Assembly: GCA_024235215.1 (NCBI GenBank)
Contig: JACKMU010000003.1
Span: 310,001 to 374,000 of the forward strand
Direction of reading: 5' to 3'
DNA: 64,000 bases
Source of the DNA: Chromatiaceae bacterium
GTDB taxonomy: Bacteria > Pseudomonadota > Gammaproteobacteria > Chromatiales > Chromatiaceae
How positions within the stretch are numbered: the stretch's first letter is position 1; each line of letters opens with the position of its first letter. Of this stretch, positions 33,688 through 42,344 are shown piece after piece. A program made the position numbers and the translations under genes. The notes below the pieces were generated by a model. That model had not been told where the DNA came from and made no database searches. It saw only the letters and a list, made by a program, of their open reading frames with translations.

Positions 33688-35130
33688 ATGGACTTTCTAC
33701 CGCTGTTTCTGAAAATCAAGAGTGGCACCTGCCTGGTCGTCGGGGGCGGAGAGGTGGCTGCTCGCAAGGTAAGTCTGCTACGCAAAGCAGGCGGTAACGT
33801 GCTGGTCATTGCACCCGAGCTCTGTCCTGAACTGGTGCGATTGGCCGCTGCCGGGGAGATAGTGCATCGCAACCGTGCATTCCGGGAAGCCGACCTGGCG
33901 GACTGTCTGCTGGTGATCGCGGCGACCAGCGACAAACAGGTCAACCAACTGGTCTCGGAACAAGCCGGACGCTTGCGTATCCCGGTCAACGTGGTGGATC
34001 AACCGCATCTCTGTTCGTTCATCGTGCCCTCGATCATCGATCGCTCTCCGGTAGTTGCGGCGGTCTCCACCGGCGGTGCATCTCCGGTGCTGGCAAGAAT
34101 GATCAGAACCCGGCTGGAGACCCTGATTCCGGCCGGCTATGGGCGGCTGGCGGATCTCGCCAACCGTTTCCGTGCGCGCGTCAAGACGCGTTTCGAAAAC
34201 TCAGTGCAACGCCGCCGCTTTTGGGAGAGAGTGCTGAATAGCGGCATAGCAGAGCGCGTCTTCTCTGGCCACATGGAAGAGGCGGAAGCGGCCATGGAGA
34301 AAGCACTGGAGCAGGGTGATAGTACCAGCGAAACGGGCGAAGTCTATCTGGTGGGCGGCGGTCCGGGTGATCCCGACCTGATCTCCTTTCGTGCACTGCG
34401 GCTGATGCAACAAGCCGATGTAGTGGTCTACGACCGGTTGGTAGCGCAGGCCATTCTGGAGATGACCCGACGCGATGCCGAGCGCATCTATGTTGGCAAG
34501 GAGCGTGACCAGCACGCGATGCGTCAGGAGGAGATCAACCGGCTGTTGGTAAAACTTGCCAAAGAGGGAAAACGGGTGGTTCGCCTCAAAGGCGGCGACC
34601 CGTTCATATTCGGTCGCGGTGGTGAAGAGATCGATACCCTGTCGGAACAGGGAGTGCCCTTCCAAGTGGTACCCGCGGTAACTGCTGCCTCCGGCTGCGC
34701 CGCCTATGCTGGAATTCCACTCACCCACCGCGACTATGCACAGTCTGTGACTTTCGTGACCGGCCATCTTAAAGATGGCTCAATGAATCTCAACTGGAGC
34801 CAATTGGCCCAGCCCAGTCAGACCGTGGTGTTCTATATGGGACTGCTGGGACTGCCGGTGATCACCGAACAGCTGATCAGGCACGGGGTCTCACCTGAAA
34901 TGCCGGTCGCACTTGTGCAGCAGGGTACCACCGAATTTCAACGGGTGTTCACCGGCATACTGAGCAACATTCAGGCGATCGTGGAACGTGAAAAACCGCG
35001 GCCACCAACACTGATCATCGTTGGCGAAGTGGTCAGATTGCAGGAGAAACTGAGTTGGTATAAAACGCCTGCACACCCACGTCAGGGCGCTACCTCACCA
35101 ATCAGTGACCCCGCTGAGACTACTCGGTGA
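33688..35130 (+). CDS. cysG: Siroheme synthase (trifunctional CysG)
   Basis: A 480-residue protein with an N-terminal precorrin-2 dehydrogenase/ferrochelatase (V-V-G-G-G-E-V-A-A-R-K at about 18-28, about 210 residues) and a C-terminal uroporphyrinogen-III methyltransferase (V-G-G-G-P-G-D-P-D-L at about 223-232, then G-K-E-R-D-Q-H and L-K-G-G-D-P-F-I-F-G-R). It makes siroheme for sulfite and nitrite reductases. In this organism siroheme would serve reverse dissimilatory or assimilatory sulfite reductase. It is 102 bases upstream of ubiT on the same strand. Confidence 0.95.
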   Translation: MDFLPLFLKIKSGTCLVVGGGEVAARKVSLLRKAGGNVLVIAPELCPELVRLAAAGEIVHRNRAFREADLADCLLVIAATSDKQVNQLVSEQAGRLRIPVNVVDQPHLCSFIVPSIIDRSPVVAAVSTGGASPVLARMIRTRLETLIPAGYGRLADLANRFRARVKTRFENSVQRRRFWERVLNSGIAERVFSGHMEEAEAAMEKALEQGDSTSETGEVYLVGGGPGDPDLISFRALRLMQQADVVVYDRLVAQAILEMTRRDAERIYVGKERDQHAMRQEEINRLLVKLAKEGKRVVRLKGGDPFIFGRGGEEIDTLSEQGVPFQVVPAVTAASGCAAYAGIPLTHRDYAQSVTFVTGHLKDGSMNLNWSQLAQPSQTVVFYMGLLGLPVITEQLIRHGVSPEMPVALVQQGTTEFQRVFTGILSNIQAIVEREKPRPPTLIIVGEVVRLQEKLSWYKTPAHPRQGATSPISDPAETTR

Positions 35131-35232
35131 TCCGGCACAGCAAGTTGCACCCTTGCCATGCACGCTGGATTGAGCTCCGCTCAATCGTCTGCCGTGCCCG
35201 ACATCCATCAGCAGAGACGAGAACCCATATCG

Positions 35233-35718
35233 ATGAAACAGGCAACAGATTCCCAGGTACGACATCCAAAATTCCCGGCACCTCTGGCCTCCCCGCTGGC
35301 ACTGATACCTACCGGCCTCAACAGCGCCATTCTGGCAAAAGTACTGAACCGATTGTTCGCACCGGAACTGACAGAGGGTGAACTCGACTTTCTGGCTGGC
35401 AGGTCGATGCAGATAAAAGTTCTGGACACCCGGCTAAGCTACCGCCTCACACTGACCGGTGGAAGACTCATGGCTTTCAACAGGAGCGAACCGGAGGATC
35501 TCAGCATCGAGGGGAATCTTTACGATTTTTTACTGCTGGCAACCCGGCGTGAGGATACCGATACCCTCTTCTTTAACCGTCGCCTGAAACTGGGTGGTGA
35601 TACCGAACTTGGTCTTTATGTGAAAAACTTCCTGGACGGCTTGGAGATCGAGGAGCGTCTGGGTCCATTGCTGAAACTGCTCAACAGCGCCACGTCACTG
35701 CTGGGACGATTCGGATGA
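35233..35718 (+). CDS. ubiT: UbiT, SCP2-domain ubiquinone accessory factor
   Basis: From the ATG at 35233 the product is 161 residues with an SCP2 sterol-carrier domain (about 50-150), matching E. coli UbiT (YhbT). The longer frame starting at 35158 adds residues unlike the family. UbiT binds ubiquinone intermediates for synthesis without oxygen. In E. coli ubiT sits beside ubiUV; here it is on the plus strand and converges with ubiVU, 117 bases apart. It may be co-transcribed with cysG. Confidence 0.85.
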   Translation: MKQATDSQVRHPKFPAPLASPLALIPTGLNSAILAKVLNRLFAPELTEGELDFLAGRSMQIKVLDTRLSYRLTLTGGRLMAFNRSEPEDLSIEGNLYDFLLLATRREDTDTLFFNRRLKLGGDTELGLYVKNFLDGLEIEERLGPLLKLLNSATSLLGRFG

Positions 35719-35835
35719 AAACCGCTGTTTATCAATTCAGGCGCTTCTGGGCAGAAGATAAAGAAACGGATGAATCGTGGCAATCCCGTCTGGGTCTATT
35801 TTGATTTCCCACCCCTTTCATGGCCTGCGCTCGGC

Positions 35836-36759
35836 TCAGTTTTCTGTCATCACAGGAGCGTGAGACTGAGTTGCCAACATGCCTGCGCCGCCATGCCAAT
35901 AGCCGTCGCAACCGCCCACCGGCATCAGACACTCCAGCTGCTGCCTCCCCTCCTCCAGCGCCAAACCACCGTTGATGCAGCGGTGAAAAATCTCGATGAT
36001 CCGGTCAGTGTGGCGCGCCTGTGGCGAAATACGGAGCACATCCACCTGTAACTGGCGCATACGCTCGAGTTCCAGAACCAGATTGCAGGTATGCGCCGAC
36101 TGAGTCTGAATGCCATTCAACACCAGAAACCGGGTATCATCCTGAGCTGTCAGCATCAAACCGTCTGGGTAGTCCAGGCAGCGGTACTGACAGTCGTCCT
36201 TCGGCAGATTGTGCGCCCGTGCAGTGAAACAGCGCGCCGAGTAGGCGAGCGGTAGACGGCCATAAACCAGCACTTCAGTTTCCACCCCAGCGGGGCACGC
36301 CGCCTGCATTTCGACCAGCGTTTCCGCCGGGAGCTCAATGGGAAACACCCAGCGTTTCAATCCCTCTTGAGCAAGCAACCGGAGGGTGTACTCATTGTAG
36401 ATATTGACGCTGTGACCCGTGACAAAAGGGCGCCCACGCATCAGTTGTACCGCGCCCATGTCATTGGCTTCCACCAAAAACTCTCCGTTGTCGCAGATTC
36501 GGCGCAGTCTGATCAACTCCGACTCCGCCTCCAACAGCGCCAGCGTAGAGAGCACCACCTCTTTTCCCGCCGCCGCCAGGTGTTCCGCCACCTCCAACCA
36601 ATCGTCCGTGCGCACCAGGTTTCGTTTTGAGCAGACAGTTTCTCCCAGATAGACGATATCCACCGCCGTATCGGCGATCCGCCGGTAAAACTCGAACACA
36701 TCATCACGCGCCCAATAGTAGAGGATCGGTCCGAGTGAAAGCCTGAGTTGATTGCTCAT
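35836..36759 (-). CDS. ubiV: UbiV, O2-independent ubiquinone hydroxylation protein (U32 family)
   Basis: A 307-residue U32-peptidase-family protein. A-R-C, then D-D-C and Y-R-C give a C-x12-C-x3-C arrangement, and an earlier cysteine in T-V-C-S-K-R-N completes the four that bind [4Fe-4S] in E. coli UbiV. The ATG at 36759 is chosen over a start 35 codons upstream that would run into ubiU. UbiV works with UbiU to hydroxylate the quinone ring without oxygen. It lies 29 bases after ubiU on the same strand. Confidence 0.9.
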   Translation of the reverse strand: MSNQLRLSLGPILYYWARDDVFEFYRRIADTAVDIVYLGETVCSKRNLVRTDDWLEVAEHLAAAGKEVVLSTLALLEAESELIRLRRICDNGEFLVEANDMGAVQLMRGRPFVTGHSVNIYNEYTLRLLAQEGLKRWVFPIELPAETLVEMQAACPAGVETEVLVYGRLPLAYSARCFTARAHNLPKDDCQYRCLDYPDGLMLTAQDDTRFLVLNGIQTQSAHTCNLVLELERMRQLQVDVLRISPQARHTDRIIEIFHRCINGGLALEEGRQQLECLMPVGGCDGYWHGGAGMLATQSHAPVMTEN

Positions 36760-36788
36760 GTTAAGCGTTCCCCGAGGATGTTCTGCCG

Positions 36789-37799
36789 CTACTGCCAGGG
36801 CCTGGAGTAGGCCCCGAGTGTCGTCTGAGTCCCCTCCGAGACCTTCCCCAGTTCGGCCATCCAATCAGCCTGCGGTCGGTAGTTCTCCGGATCCTCGCGG
36901 CAGGCATCGAGCGCGGCCCGCCAGACTCGCGTCACCTGTGCCACGTAAACCGGACTGCGTTGGCGCCCCTCGATCTTGATCGCACGCACTCCGGCACGCT
37001 GCAGCGACGGCAGTAACTCCAGCGTATTGAGACTGGTGGGCTCTTCCAGTGCATGATAGCGGTTTCCGGCGACGCAGAAACTCCCCTTGCAGAGCGTGGG
37101 ATAACCGGCATTCTCCCCGCTGCGATAGGTTTCGATCAACACACCGCCCAGACGCGTCTGCAGCCCCGCTGCTGTCTCTCGCCATTCCACATGGCTGGCC
37201 GGAGAACAGGCACCGAATGTGTTCGGCGACAGTCCGGTAGCATACGAAGAGAGGATACAGCGCCCCTCCACCATCACGCACAGACTGCCAAATCCAAACA
37301 CCTCGATCTCCACCTCGGTGTTGCTCACCACATGCTCCACCTGTGACAGCGACAATACCCTGGGCAGAACCGCGCGGCGGATGCCAAAGCGCTCACGATA
37401 GAAGGTTAGCGCCTCGTAGTTGGTGGCTGAGCCTTGGACGGACAGATGCAGATTCAGTGTCGGATAACGGTTTGCGGCGTAATCCAGCAACCCGAGATCC
37501 GCAGCGATCACTGCATCTACTTCAAGCTCGGCCGCCTGATCGACCGCGCGCTGCCAGCGCTGCCAGCCGCTTGGCTGCGGATAAGTGTTCAACGCCAAAA
37601 AAACCTTGACGCCGCGCTGGCGTGCGTAACGAATCCCCTCTGCAATCTTTACCGGGCTAAAGTTCAAACCGGCGAAATGGCGCGCATTGGTATCATCCTT
37701 GAAGCCGAAATAGACAGCATTGGCGCCGTTGTCGACCGCCGCTTTCAGAGACGGCAGATTACCTGCCGGAGAGACCAGATCCATCGCTTTATTCATCAA
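36789..37799 (-). CDS. ubiU: UbiU, O2-independent ubiquinone hydroxylation protein (U32 family)
   Basis: A 336-residue U32-family protein (P-A-G-N-L-P-S-L-K-A-A near the N-terminus). The cluster cysteines are visible as G-R-C-I, G-A-C-S-P, then K-G-S-F-C and an earlier L-C-K, matching the four-Cys set of E. coli UbiU. With UbiV it forms the complex that hydroxylates ubiquinone precursors under anoxia, allowing denitrification or other anaerobic respiration with ubiquinone. A perfect FNR consensus lies 64 bases upstream of the ATG, consistent with induction by low oxygen. Confidence 0.92.
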   Translation of the reverse strand: MMNKAMDLVSPAGNLPSLKAAVDNGANAVYFGFKDDTNARHFAGLNFSPVKIAEGIRYARQRGVKVFLALNTYPQPSGWQRWQRAVDQAAELEVDAVIAADLGLLDYAANRYPTLNLHLSVQGSATNYEALTFYRERFGIRRAVLPRVLSLSQVEHVVSNTEVEIEVFGFGSLCVMVEGRCILSSYATGLSPNTFGACSPASHVEWRETAAGLQTRLGGVLIETYRSGENAGYPTLCKGSFCVAGNRYHALEEPTSLNTLELLPSLQRAGVRAIKIEGRQRSPVYVAQVTRVWRAALDACREDPENYRPQADWMAELGKVSEGTQTTLGAYSRPWQ

Positions 37800-37862
37800 T
37801 GTTCAGATTTAAACAGAGCACTGTCGGGCCCGGCAGCATCCCACAGCCGGTTGTCAGGGTAA

Positions 37863-37876
37863 TTGATACACATCAA
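37863..37876. promoter_or_regulatory. Perfect FNR/Anr box
   Basis: TTGATACACATCAA matches TTGAT-N4-ATCAA at all ten conserved positions. It ends 64 bases before the ubiU start codon and is about 187 bases from glcD on the other side. In E. coli ubiUV is also under FNR control. The most likely role is activation of ubiUV at low oxygen; an effect on glcDEF is possible. Confidence 0.75.
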
Positions 37877-38062
37877 TCTTTCTCCACCACCCAACCACTG
37901 TAACAGTAGAAACACTTCCCGATGTGTCTCTGATGTGTCTGTATTGAATAATTGGGGTAAGCTATTCTGGTTTCCGGATGGTGTGAAGCGCTCCCATAGG
38001 GAGACCCGCTCCGTTATCAGTGGATAGCGATCGGCTGACTATAAGAGGCACTCTGAACAACC

Positions 38063-39544
38063 ATGACCCAGCAGACCGGCTCAAACGTCGGCAGCGCACA
38101 ACTGCTCAGCGAGCTTCGCGCTATACTTCCGGAGCAGGCAATTATTCACGAGGCGGAAGCACTGCGCCCATACGAGTGCGACGGACTCTCAGCTTACCGG
38201 CAAGTCCCGCTGCTGGTGCTTCTCCCGGAACAGGCCGAGCAGGTGGTTCAGATCATGCGGCTGTGTCATCGGTTGAACGTGCCGGTGGTTGCCCGCGGCG
38301 CTGCCACCGGACTTTCCGGTGGTGCACTGCCACTGAAGGACGGTGTACTGCTCAGTCTCGCCAGATTCAACCGGATTCTGGAAATGGATCCCGTCAGCCG
38401 CAGCGCACGCGTGCAACCCGGGGTGCGCAATCTGGCGATCTCCGAAGCGGCCGCACCACTGGGACTCTACTACGCACCCGACCCCTCCTCACAGATCGCC
38501 TGCACCATTGGTGGCAACGTAGCGGAGAACTCCGGTGGAGTACACTGCCTCAAGTACGGGCTAACGGTGCACAATATCCTGCAGCTGAAAATCGTCACCG
38601 CAGATGGAGAGCTGCTGACCATCGGCAGCCAGTGCCTGGATGCTCCCGGATACGACCTGTTGGCACTGTTGACCGGCTCGGAGGGGATGCTCGGCATCGT
38701 CGTCGAAGTGACCGTGAAGCTGCTGCCGATACCGCAACGCGCTCAGGTGATGCTGGCCGCATTCGACGAAGTGGAGAAGGCGGCCAATGCGGTTGGTGAG
38801 ATCATCGCCGCTGGCATCATTCCCGCCGGCCTGGAGATGATGGATGGGCTGGCGCTGCGTGCAGCGGAGGATTTCGTCCATGCCGGATACCCAAGAGATG
38901 CAGCAGCCATCCTGCTCTGCGAGGTTGACGGCACCAACGAAGAGGTCTCCGCAGCTGCGATGCGGGTCAACCAGCTGCTGCGCACACAAGGTGCGGTTAT
39001 GGTGCGTACCGCACAGGATGAAGCAGAGCGGATCCGCTTCTGGAAAGGACGTAAGACCGCCTTTCCAGCAGTTGGACGCATCGCTCCCGACTACTACTGC
39101 ATGGACGGCACGGTACCGCGTAAACGGCTGGCCGATGTGTTGACCAGCATCAGCCGACTCTCCACCGAATATGGTTTGCCCGTCGCCAATGTGTTTCATG
39201 CCGGAGACGGCAACCTCCATCCGCTGATCCTGTACGATGCGAATCGGCCGGGAGAACTGAAGTGTGCGGAAGATCTGGGTGCGGAGATCCTTGAACTCTG
39301 CGTGCGCGTAGGTGGAAGCATCACCGGCGAGCACGGCGTCGGACATGAGAAACTGCACCAGATGTGTGTGCAGTTCAATAAGGAGGAACTGGCACAGTTT
39401 CGCGCACTCAAGGCGGCTTTCGATCCGCTTGGCCTGCTCAACCCCGGCAAAGCGATTCCACAACCGCGTCACTGCTCGGAGTACAAGACGCTGGGCCAGG
39501 ACACCCTGACCGCACCCGGTGACCGCCGAGAGTATCGTGCATGA
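38063..39544 (+). CDS. glcD: Glycolate oxidase FAD subunit
   Basis: A 493-residue flavoprotein of the FAD-binding type 4 family. The P-V-V-A-R-G-A-A-T-G-L-S-G-G-A segment (about 74-88) and C-T-I-G-G-N-V-A-E-N-S-G-G (about 147-159) are FAD-binding hallmarks, and the C-terminal G-S-I-T-G-E-H-G-V-G motif is typical of GlcD. It oxidises glycolate to glyoxylate, with electrons passing to the membrane quinone via GlcE and GlcF. In a Calvin-cycle autotroph it salvages photorespiratory-type glycolate. Its stop overlaps glcE by ATGA. Confidence 0.93.
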   Translation: MTQQTGSNVGSAQLLSELRAILPEQAIIHEAEALRPYECDGLSAYRQVPLLVLLPEQAEQVVQIMRLCHRLNVPVVARGAATGLSGGALPLKDGVLLSLARFNRILEMDPVSRSARVQPGVRNLAISEAAAPLGLYYAPDPSSQIACTIGGNVAENSGGVHCLKYGLTVHNILQLKIVTADGELLTIGSQCLDAPGYDLLALLTGSEGMLGIVVEVTVKLLPIPQRAQVMLAAFDEVEKAANAVGEIIAAGIIPAGLEMMDGLALRAAEDFVHAGYPRDAAAILLCEVDGTNEEVSAAAMRVNQLLRTQGAVMVRTAQDEAERIRFWKGRKTAFPAVGRIAPDYYCMDGTVPRKRLADVLTSISRLSTEYGLPVANVFHAGDGNLHPLILYDANRPGELKCAEDLGAEILELCVRVGGSITGEHGVGHEKLHQMCVQFNKEELAQFRALKAAFDPLGLLNPGKAIPQPRHCSEYKTLGQDTLTAPGDRREYRA

Positions 39545-40608
39545 GCAAGTCAGTGGAATGCGCGCTGGAGCTGCAGGAGGAAGTACTCAGGGCAGTTGCT
39601 GAAGGGCAACCACTCAACCTGACCGGTGGTAACAGTAAAGCCTTTTACGGGCGCCCTGCCACGGGCACAACGTTGGCTGTGAATCGCCACTGCGGTGTGA
39701 TCAACTATGAACCCAAAGAGCTGTTGCTGACAGCCCGGACGGGAACCCCATTAAGTGAAATCGAGACACTACTGGCGGAACAAAGGCAGATGCTGGCGTT
39801 CGAACCCCCCCATTTTGGCAACCACGCCACGCTCGGCGGAACCATTAGCTGTGGACTCTCCGGTCCGAGGCGCCCATATGCCGGATCGGCACGCGATTTT
39901 GTGCTTGGTGTCCGCATCATCAACGGTCGTGGTGAGATCCTGCGCTTTGGCGGCGAAGTGATGAAAAACGTTGCCGGTTACGATGTCTCCCGGCTGATCT
40001 GCGGATCACTGGGAACACTAGGAATTCTGTTGGATGTCAGCCTTAAAGTATTGCCACTCCCGGAGAGTGAGATCACACTGATTCAGGAACGCAGCGCCGC
40101 CGAGGCGATCCGCATGGTAAACATCTGGGCTGGCCAGCCACTACCCATCAGCGCCACCTGCTACGATGGCTTGAAGCTTCACATCCGGCTCTCCGGAGTG
40201 CCAGAGGCGGTTGCTGCCGGCAAGGAGATGATAGGGGGAAGCGAAGCAGCGATCGACCATCATTTCTGGGCCGACATCCGTGAACAGCGCCACCCGTTTT
40301 TTCACACTGAACGACCACTGTGGCGGCTGTCATTGCCACCCCAGAGCGCACCACTACCGCTGCCGGGAAAGGAGCTGATCGACTGGGGTGGTGCCCAGCG
40401 TTGGCTGCTGAGTGATGCTTCACCGAAGCGCATACGCAGCACCGCCGAAGCGCTGGGTGGGTATGCCACGCTGTTCCGACATGCGGGCGACAACGAGGAG
40501 GTGTTCCACCCACTCAGCGCGCCAATCAAATCGCTGCACCAGAGACTGAAGCACGCCTTCGACCCGCACGCCATTCTCAATCCCGGCAGACTCTACCCGG
40601 ATCTCTGA
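39541..40608 (+). CDS. glcE: Glycolate oxidase subunit GlcE
   Basis: A 355-residue protein with an FAD-binding type 4 domain in the first half (G-G-T-I-S-C-G-L-S-G-P at about 99-109; M-K-N-V-A-G-Y-D-V-S-R at about 141-151). It is shorter than GlcD, as usual. It overlaps glcD by four bases and glcF by one base, so the three are made together as a complex. Confidence 0.92.
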   Translation: MSKSVECALELQEEVLRAVAEGQPLNLTGGNSKAFYGRPATGTTLAVNRHCGVINYEPKELLLTARTGTPLSEIETLLAEQRQMLAFEPPHFGNHATLGGTISCGLSGPRRPYAGSARDFVLGVRIINGRGEILRFGGEVMKNVAGYDVSRLICGSLGTLGILLDVSLKVLPLPESEITLIQERSAAEAIRMVNIWAGQPLPISATCYDGLKLHIRLSGVPEAVAAGKEMIGGSEAAIDHHFWADIREQRHPFFHTERPLWRLSLPPQSAPLPLPGKELIDWGGAQRWLLSDASPKRIRSTAEALGGYATLFRHAGDNEEVFHPLSAPIKSLHQRLKHAFDPHAILNPGRLYPDL

Positions 40609-41846
40609 TGCAGACCGCGCTCCCAGCCACATTTCTGGCCACTCCTGAAGGCGAAGAAGCCAATCAGATCCTGCGCAACTGCGTACATTGCGGCTTCTGC
40701 ACCGCCACCTGCCCCACTTACCAACTGCTCGGAGATGAACTGGATGGACCGCGCGGCCGCATCTATCTGGTCAAGCAAATGCTGGAAGGTCAACCAGCCA
40801 GCCACATCACCCAGCATCACCTGGACCGCTGCCTGCTCTGCCGCGCCTGCGAAACCACCTGTCCCTCCGGCGTCGACTATCACCGGCTGCTGGAGATTGG
40901 CCGGGTGCAACTGGCTGCACGGGTCAATCGCCCGCTGGCGCAAGTGTTGGTACGGCATGGGTTGCGCCGCATCCTGCCTTATCCAGGGCGCTTCGGCCTA
41001 CTTCTGCGACTGGGGCAGCTGGTTCGCCCACTGCTACCGGCTGCAATCAAAGTCAAGGTTCCGCCTCGACGTCAAGCAGCCGCTCTACCCGATTCACAGC
41101 ATCCGCGCAGGGTGATTCTACTGCAGGGATGTGCCCAACCTGCTGCCGCTCCGAATACCAACGCCGCCACTGCAAGAGTACTGCACCGTCTCGGGATCAG
41201 CGTGGTAACACCCAGGGGCCAAGGGTGCTGCGGCGCTGTCAGCCAACATCTGGCAGCGGAGAAAGAGGCTGTGGCTTTCATGCGCCGCAACATCGACGCC
41301 TGGTGGCCGCTGATCGAAGCCGGCGCTGAAGCGGTGCTGATCACCGCCAGTGGGTGCGGCAGTATGGTCAAAGAGTATGGGCATCTGCTGCGCAACGACC
41401 CTGAATATAAGGATAAAGCGCGGCGAGTATCGGCAATCACCTGCGACCTCGCTGAGATCCTGATCAGGGAGAATCTGGAACACCTCAAATTAGAAGTCGA
41501 CCCGGCACCGGTCGGATATCACTCCCCTTGCTCACTGCAGCATGGCCAACAGCTGACCGGTGTGGTTGAGCAGCTGCTGCGACGTCTCGGATTCAATCTG
41601 ACCCCGGTCCCCGACAGTCATCTCTGCTGTGGATCAGCCGGTACCTACTCGATCCTGCAGCCAGTCATCTCCCAAAAACTGCTGCACAACAAACTGCTTG
41701 CACTGCAGGCGGGCAAACCAACGGTGATTGCCACAGCCAACATCGGCTGCCAGCTGCACCTGGAGACCCAGGCAGAAGTTCCGGTTCGGCACTGGATCGA
41801 GCTGGTGGACGAGGCGATGCCACTGGAGAGCAGCACCCCTGCCTGA
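40608..41846 (+). CDS. glcF: Glycolate oxidase iron-sulfur subunit
   Basis: A 412-residue protein with two [4Fe-4S] motifs (C-V-H-C-G-F-C-T-A-T-C-P near 25-36 and C-L-L-C-R-A-C-E-T-T-C-P near 75-86) and two C-terminal CCG-like domains (Q-G-C-C-G-A and H-L-C-C-G-S-A). It transfers electrons from GlcDE to quinone at the membrane. The ATG overlaps the glcE stop by one base. An inverted repeat spans its stop codon. Confidence 0.93.
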   Translation: MQTALPATFLATPEGEEANQILRNCVHCGFCTATCPTYQLLGDELDGPRGRIYLVKQMLEGQPASHITQHHLDRCLLCRACETTCPSGVDYHRLLEIGRVQLAARVNRPLAQVLVRHGLRRILPYPGRFGLLLRLGQLVRPLLPAAIKVKVPPRRQAAALPDSQHPRRVILLQGCAQPAAAPNTNAATARVLHRLGISVVTPRGQGCCGAVSQHLAAEKEAVAFMRRNIDAWWPLIEAGAEAVLITASGCGSMVKEYGHLLRNDPEYKDKARRVSAITCDLAEILIRENLEHLKLEVDPAPVGYHSPCSLQHGQQLTGVVEQLLRRLGFNLTPVPDSHLCCGSAGTYSILQPVISQKLLHNKLLALQAGKPTVIATANIGCQLHLETQAEVPVRHWIELVDEAMPLESSTPA

Positions 41847-41862
41847 CCCTGCGTTGGGTCAG
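41843..41862. terminator. Inverted repeat across two convergent stop codons
   Basis: CTGACCC (41843-41849) and GGGTCAG (41856-41862) form a seven-base perfect stem with a six-base loop. The TGA stops of glcF (plus) and of the GFA gene (minus) are both inside the stem. No T tract follows, so it may be a weak bidirectional terminator or merely a compact arrangement. Confidence 0.4.
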
Positions 41863-42218
41863 AGCAGTTGCTTACCATCAAACACGTTGGCATCCAACGC
41901 AAAAACATCCACCCCGTCCAGGCAACCCAGATTGACCCGATAGTAGCCTGGTTTGCGTACCGTGGAATGAAAGGTGTAGATTCCGCAGTGCTTGCAGAAG
42001 AAGTGTTGCGCAGTTTTGTCACCAAACTGGTAACACCCCAATGCCCCCTCCTGCGCCTGTATATCCAGTGCCTCTGGAGCGATCACCTCAGCGCTCATCA
42101 TCGCCCCTTTGCGCGCGCAGATGGAGCAGTTGCAGCGTAACCCCTTGGTTATCTCTTCGCCTGTGTAGGAAAATTTCACCGCACCACAATGGCAGCTGCC
42201 CTGATAGGTTTGACTCAT
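41859..42218 (-). CDS. GFA-family (glutathione-dependent formaldehyde-activating/CENP-V-like) protein
   Basis: A 119-residue zinc-binding protein with C-H-C-G-A-V (about residues 9-14), C-N-C-S-I-C (about 30-35) and F-C-K-H-C-G-I (about 78-84), the GFA/CENP-V pattern. The ATG at 42218 follows GGGAGGG and is preferred over a start eight codons upstream. Members act in formaldehyde-glutathione or other thiol chemistry; most lack tested activity. It converges with glcF. Confidence 0.85.
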   Translation of the reverse strand: MSQTYQGSCHCGAVKFSYTGEEITKGLRCNCSICARKGAMMSAEVIAPEALDIQAQEGALGCYQFGDKTAQHFFCKHCGIYTFHSTVRKPGYYRVNLGCLDGVDVFALDANVFDGKQLL

Positions 42219-42344
42219 GCTTCCCTCCCTTGTAGATGACAAAGCTACATCTCTTTGGTTGGCTCAGATTTAACCGATAATGGTTCTCTTTGGCAAACGG
42301 AGCTTGCAGGATACTCCACTCTCAACCTTAGTCCGGTCCCGCGG

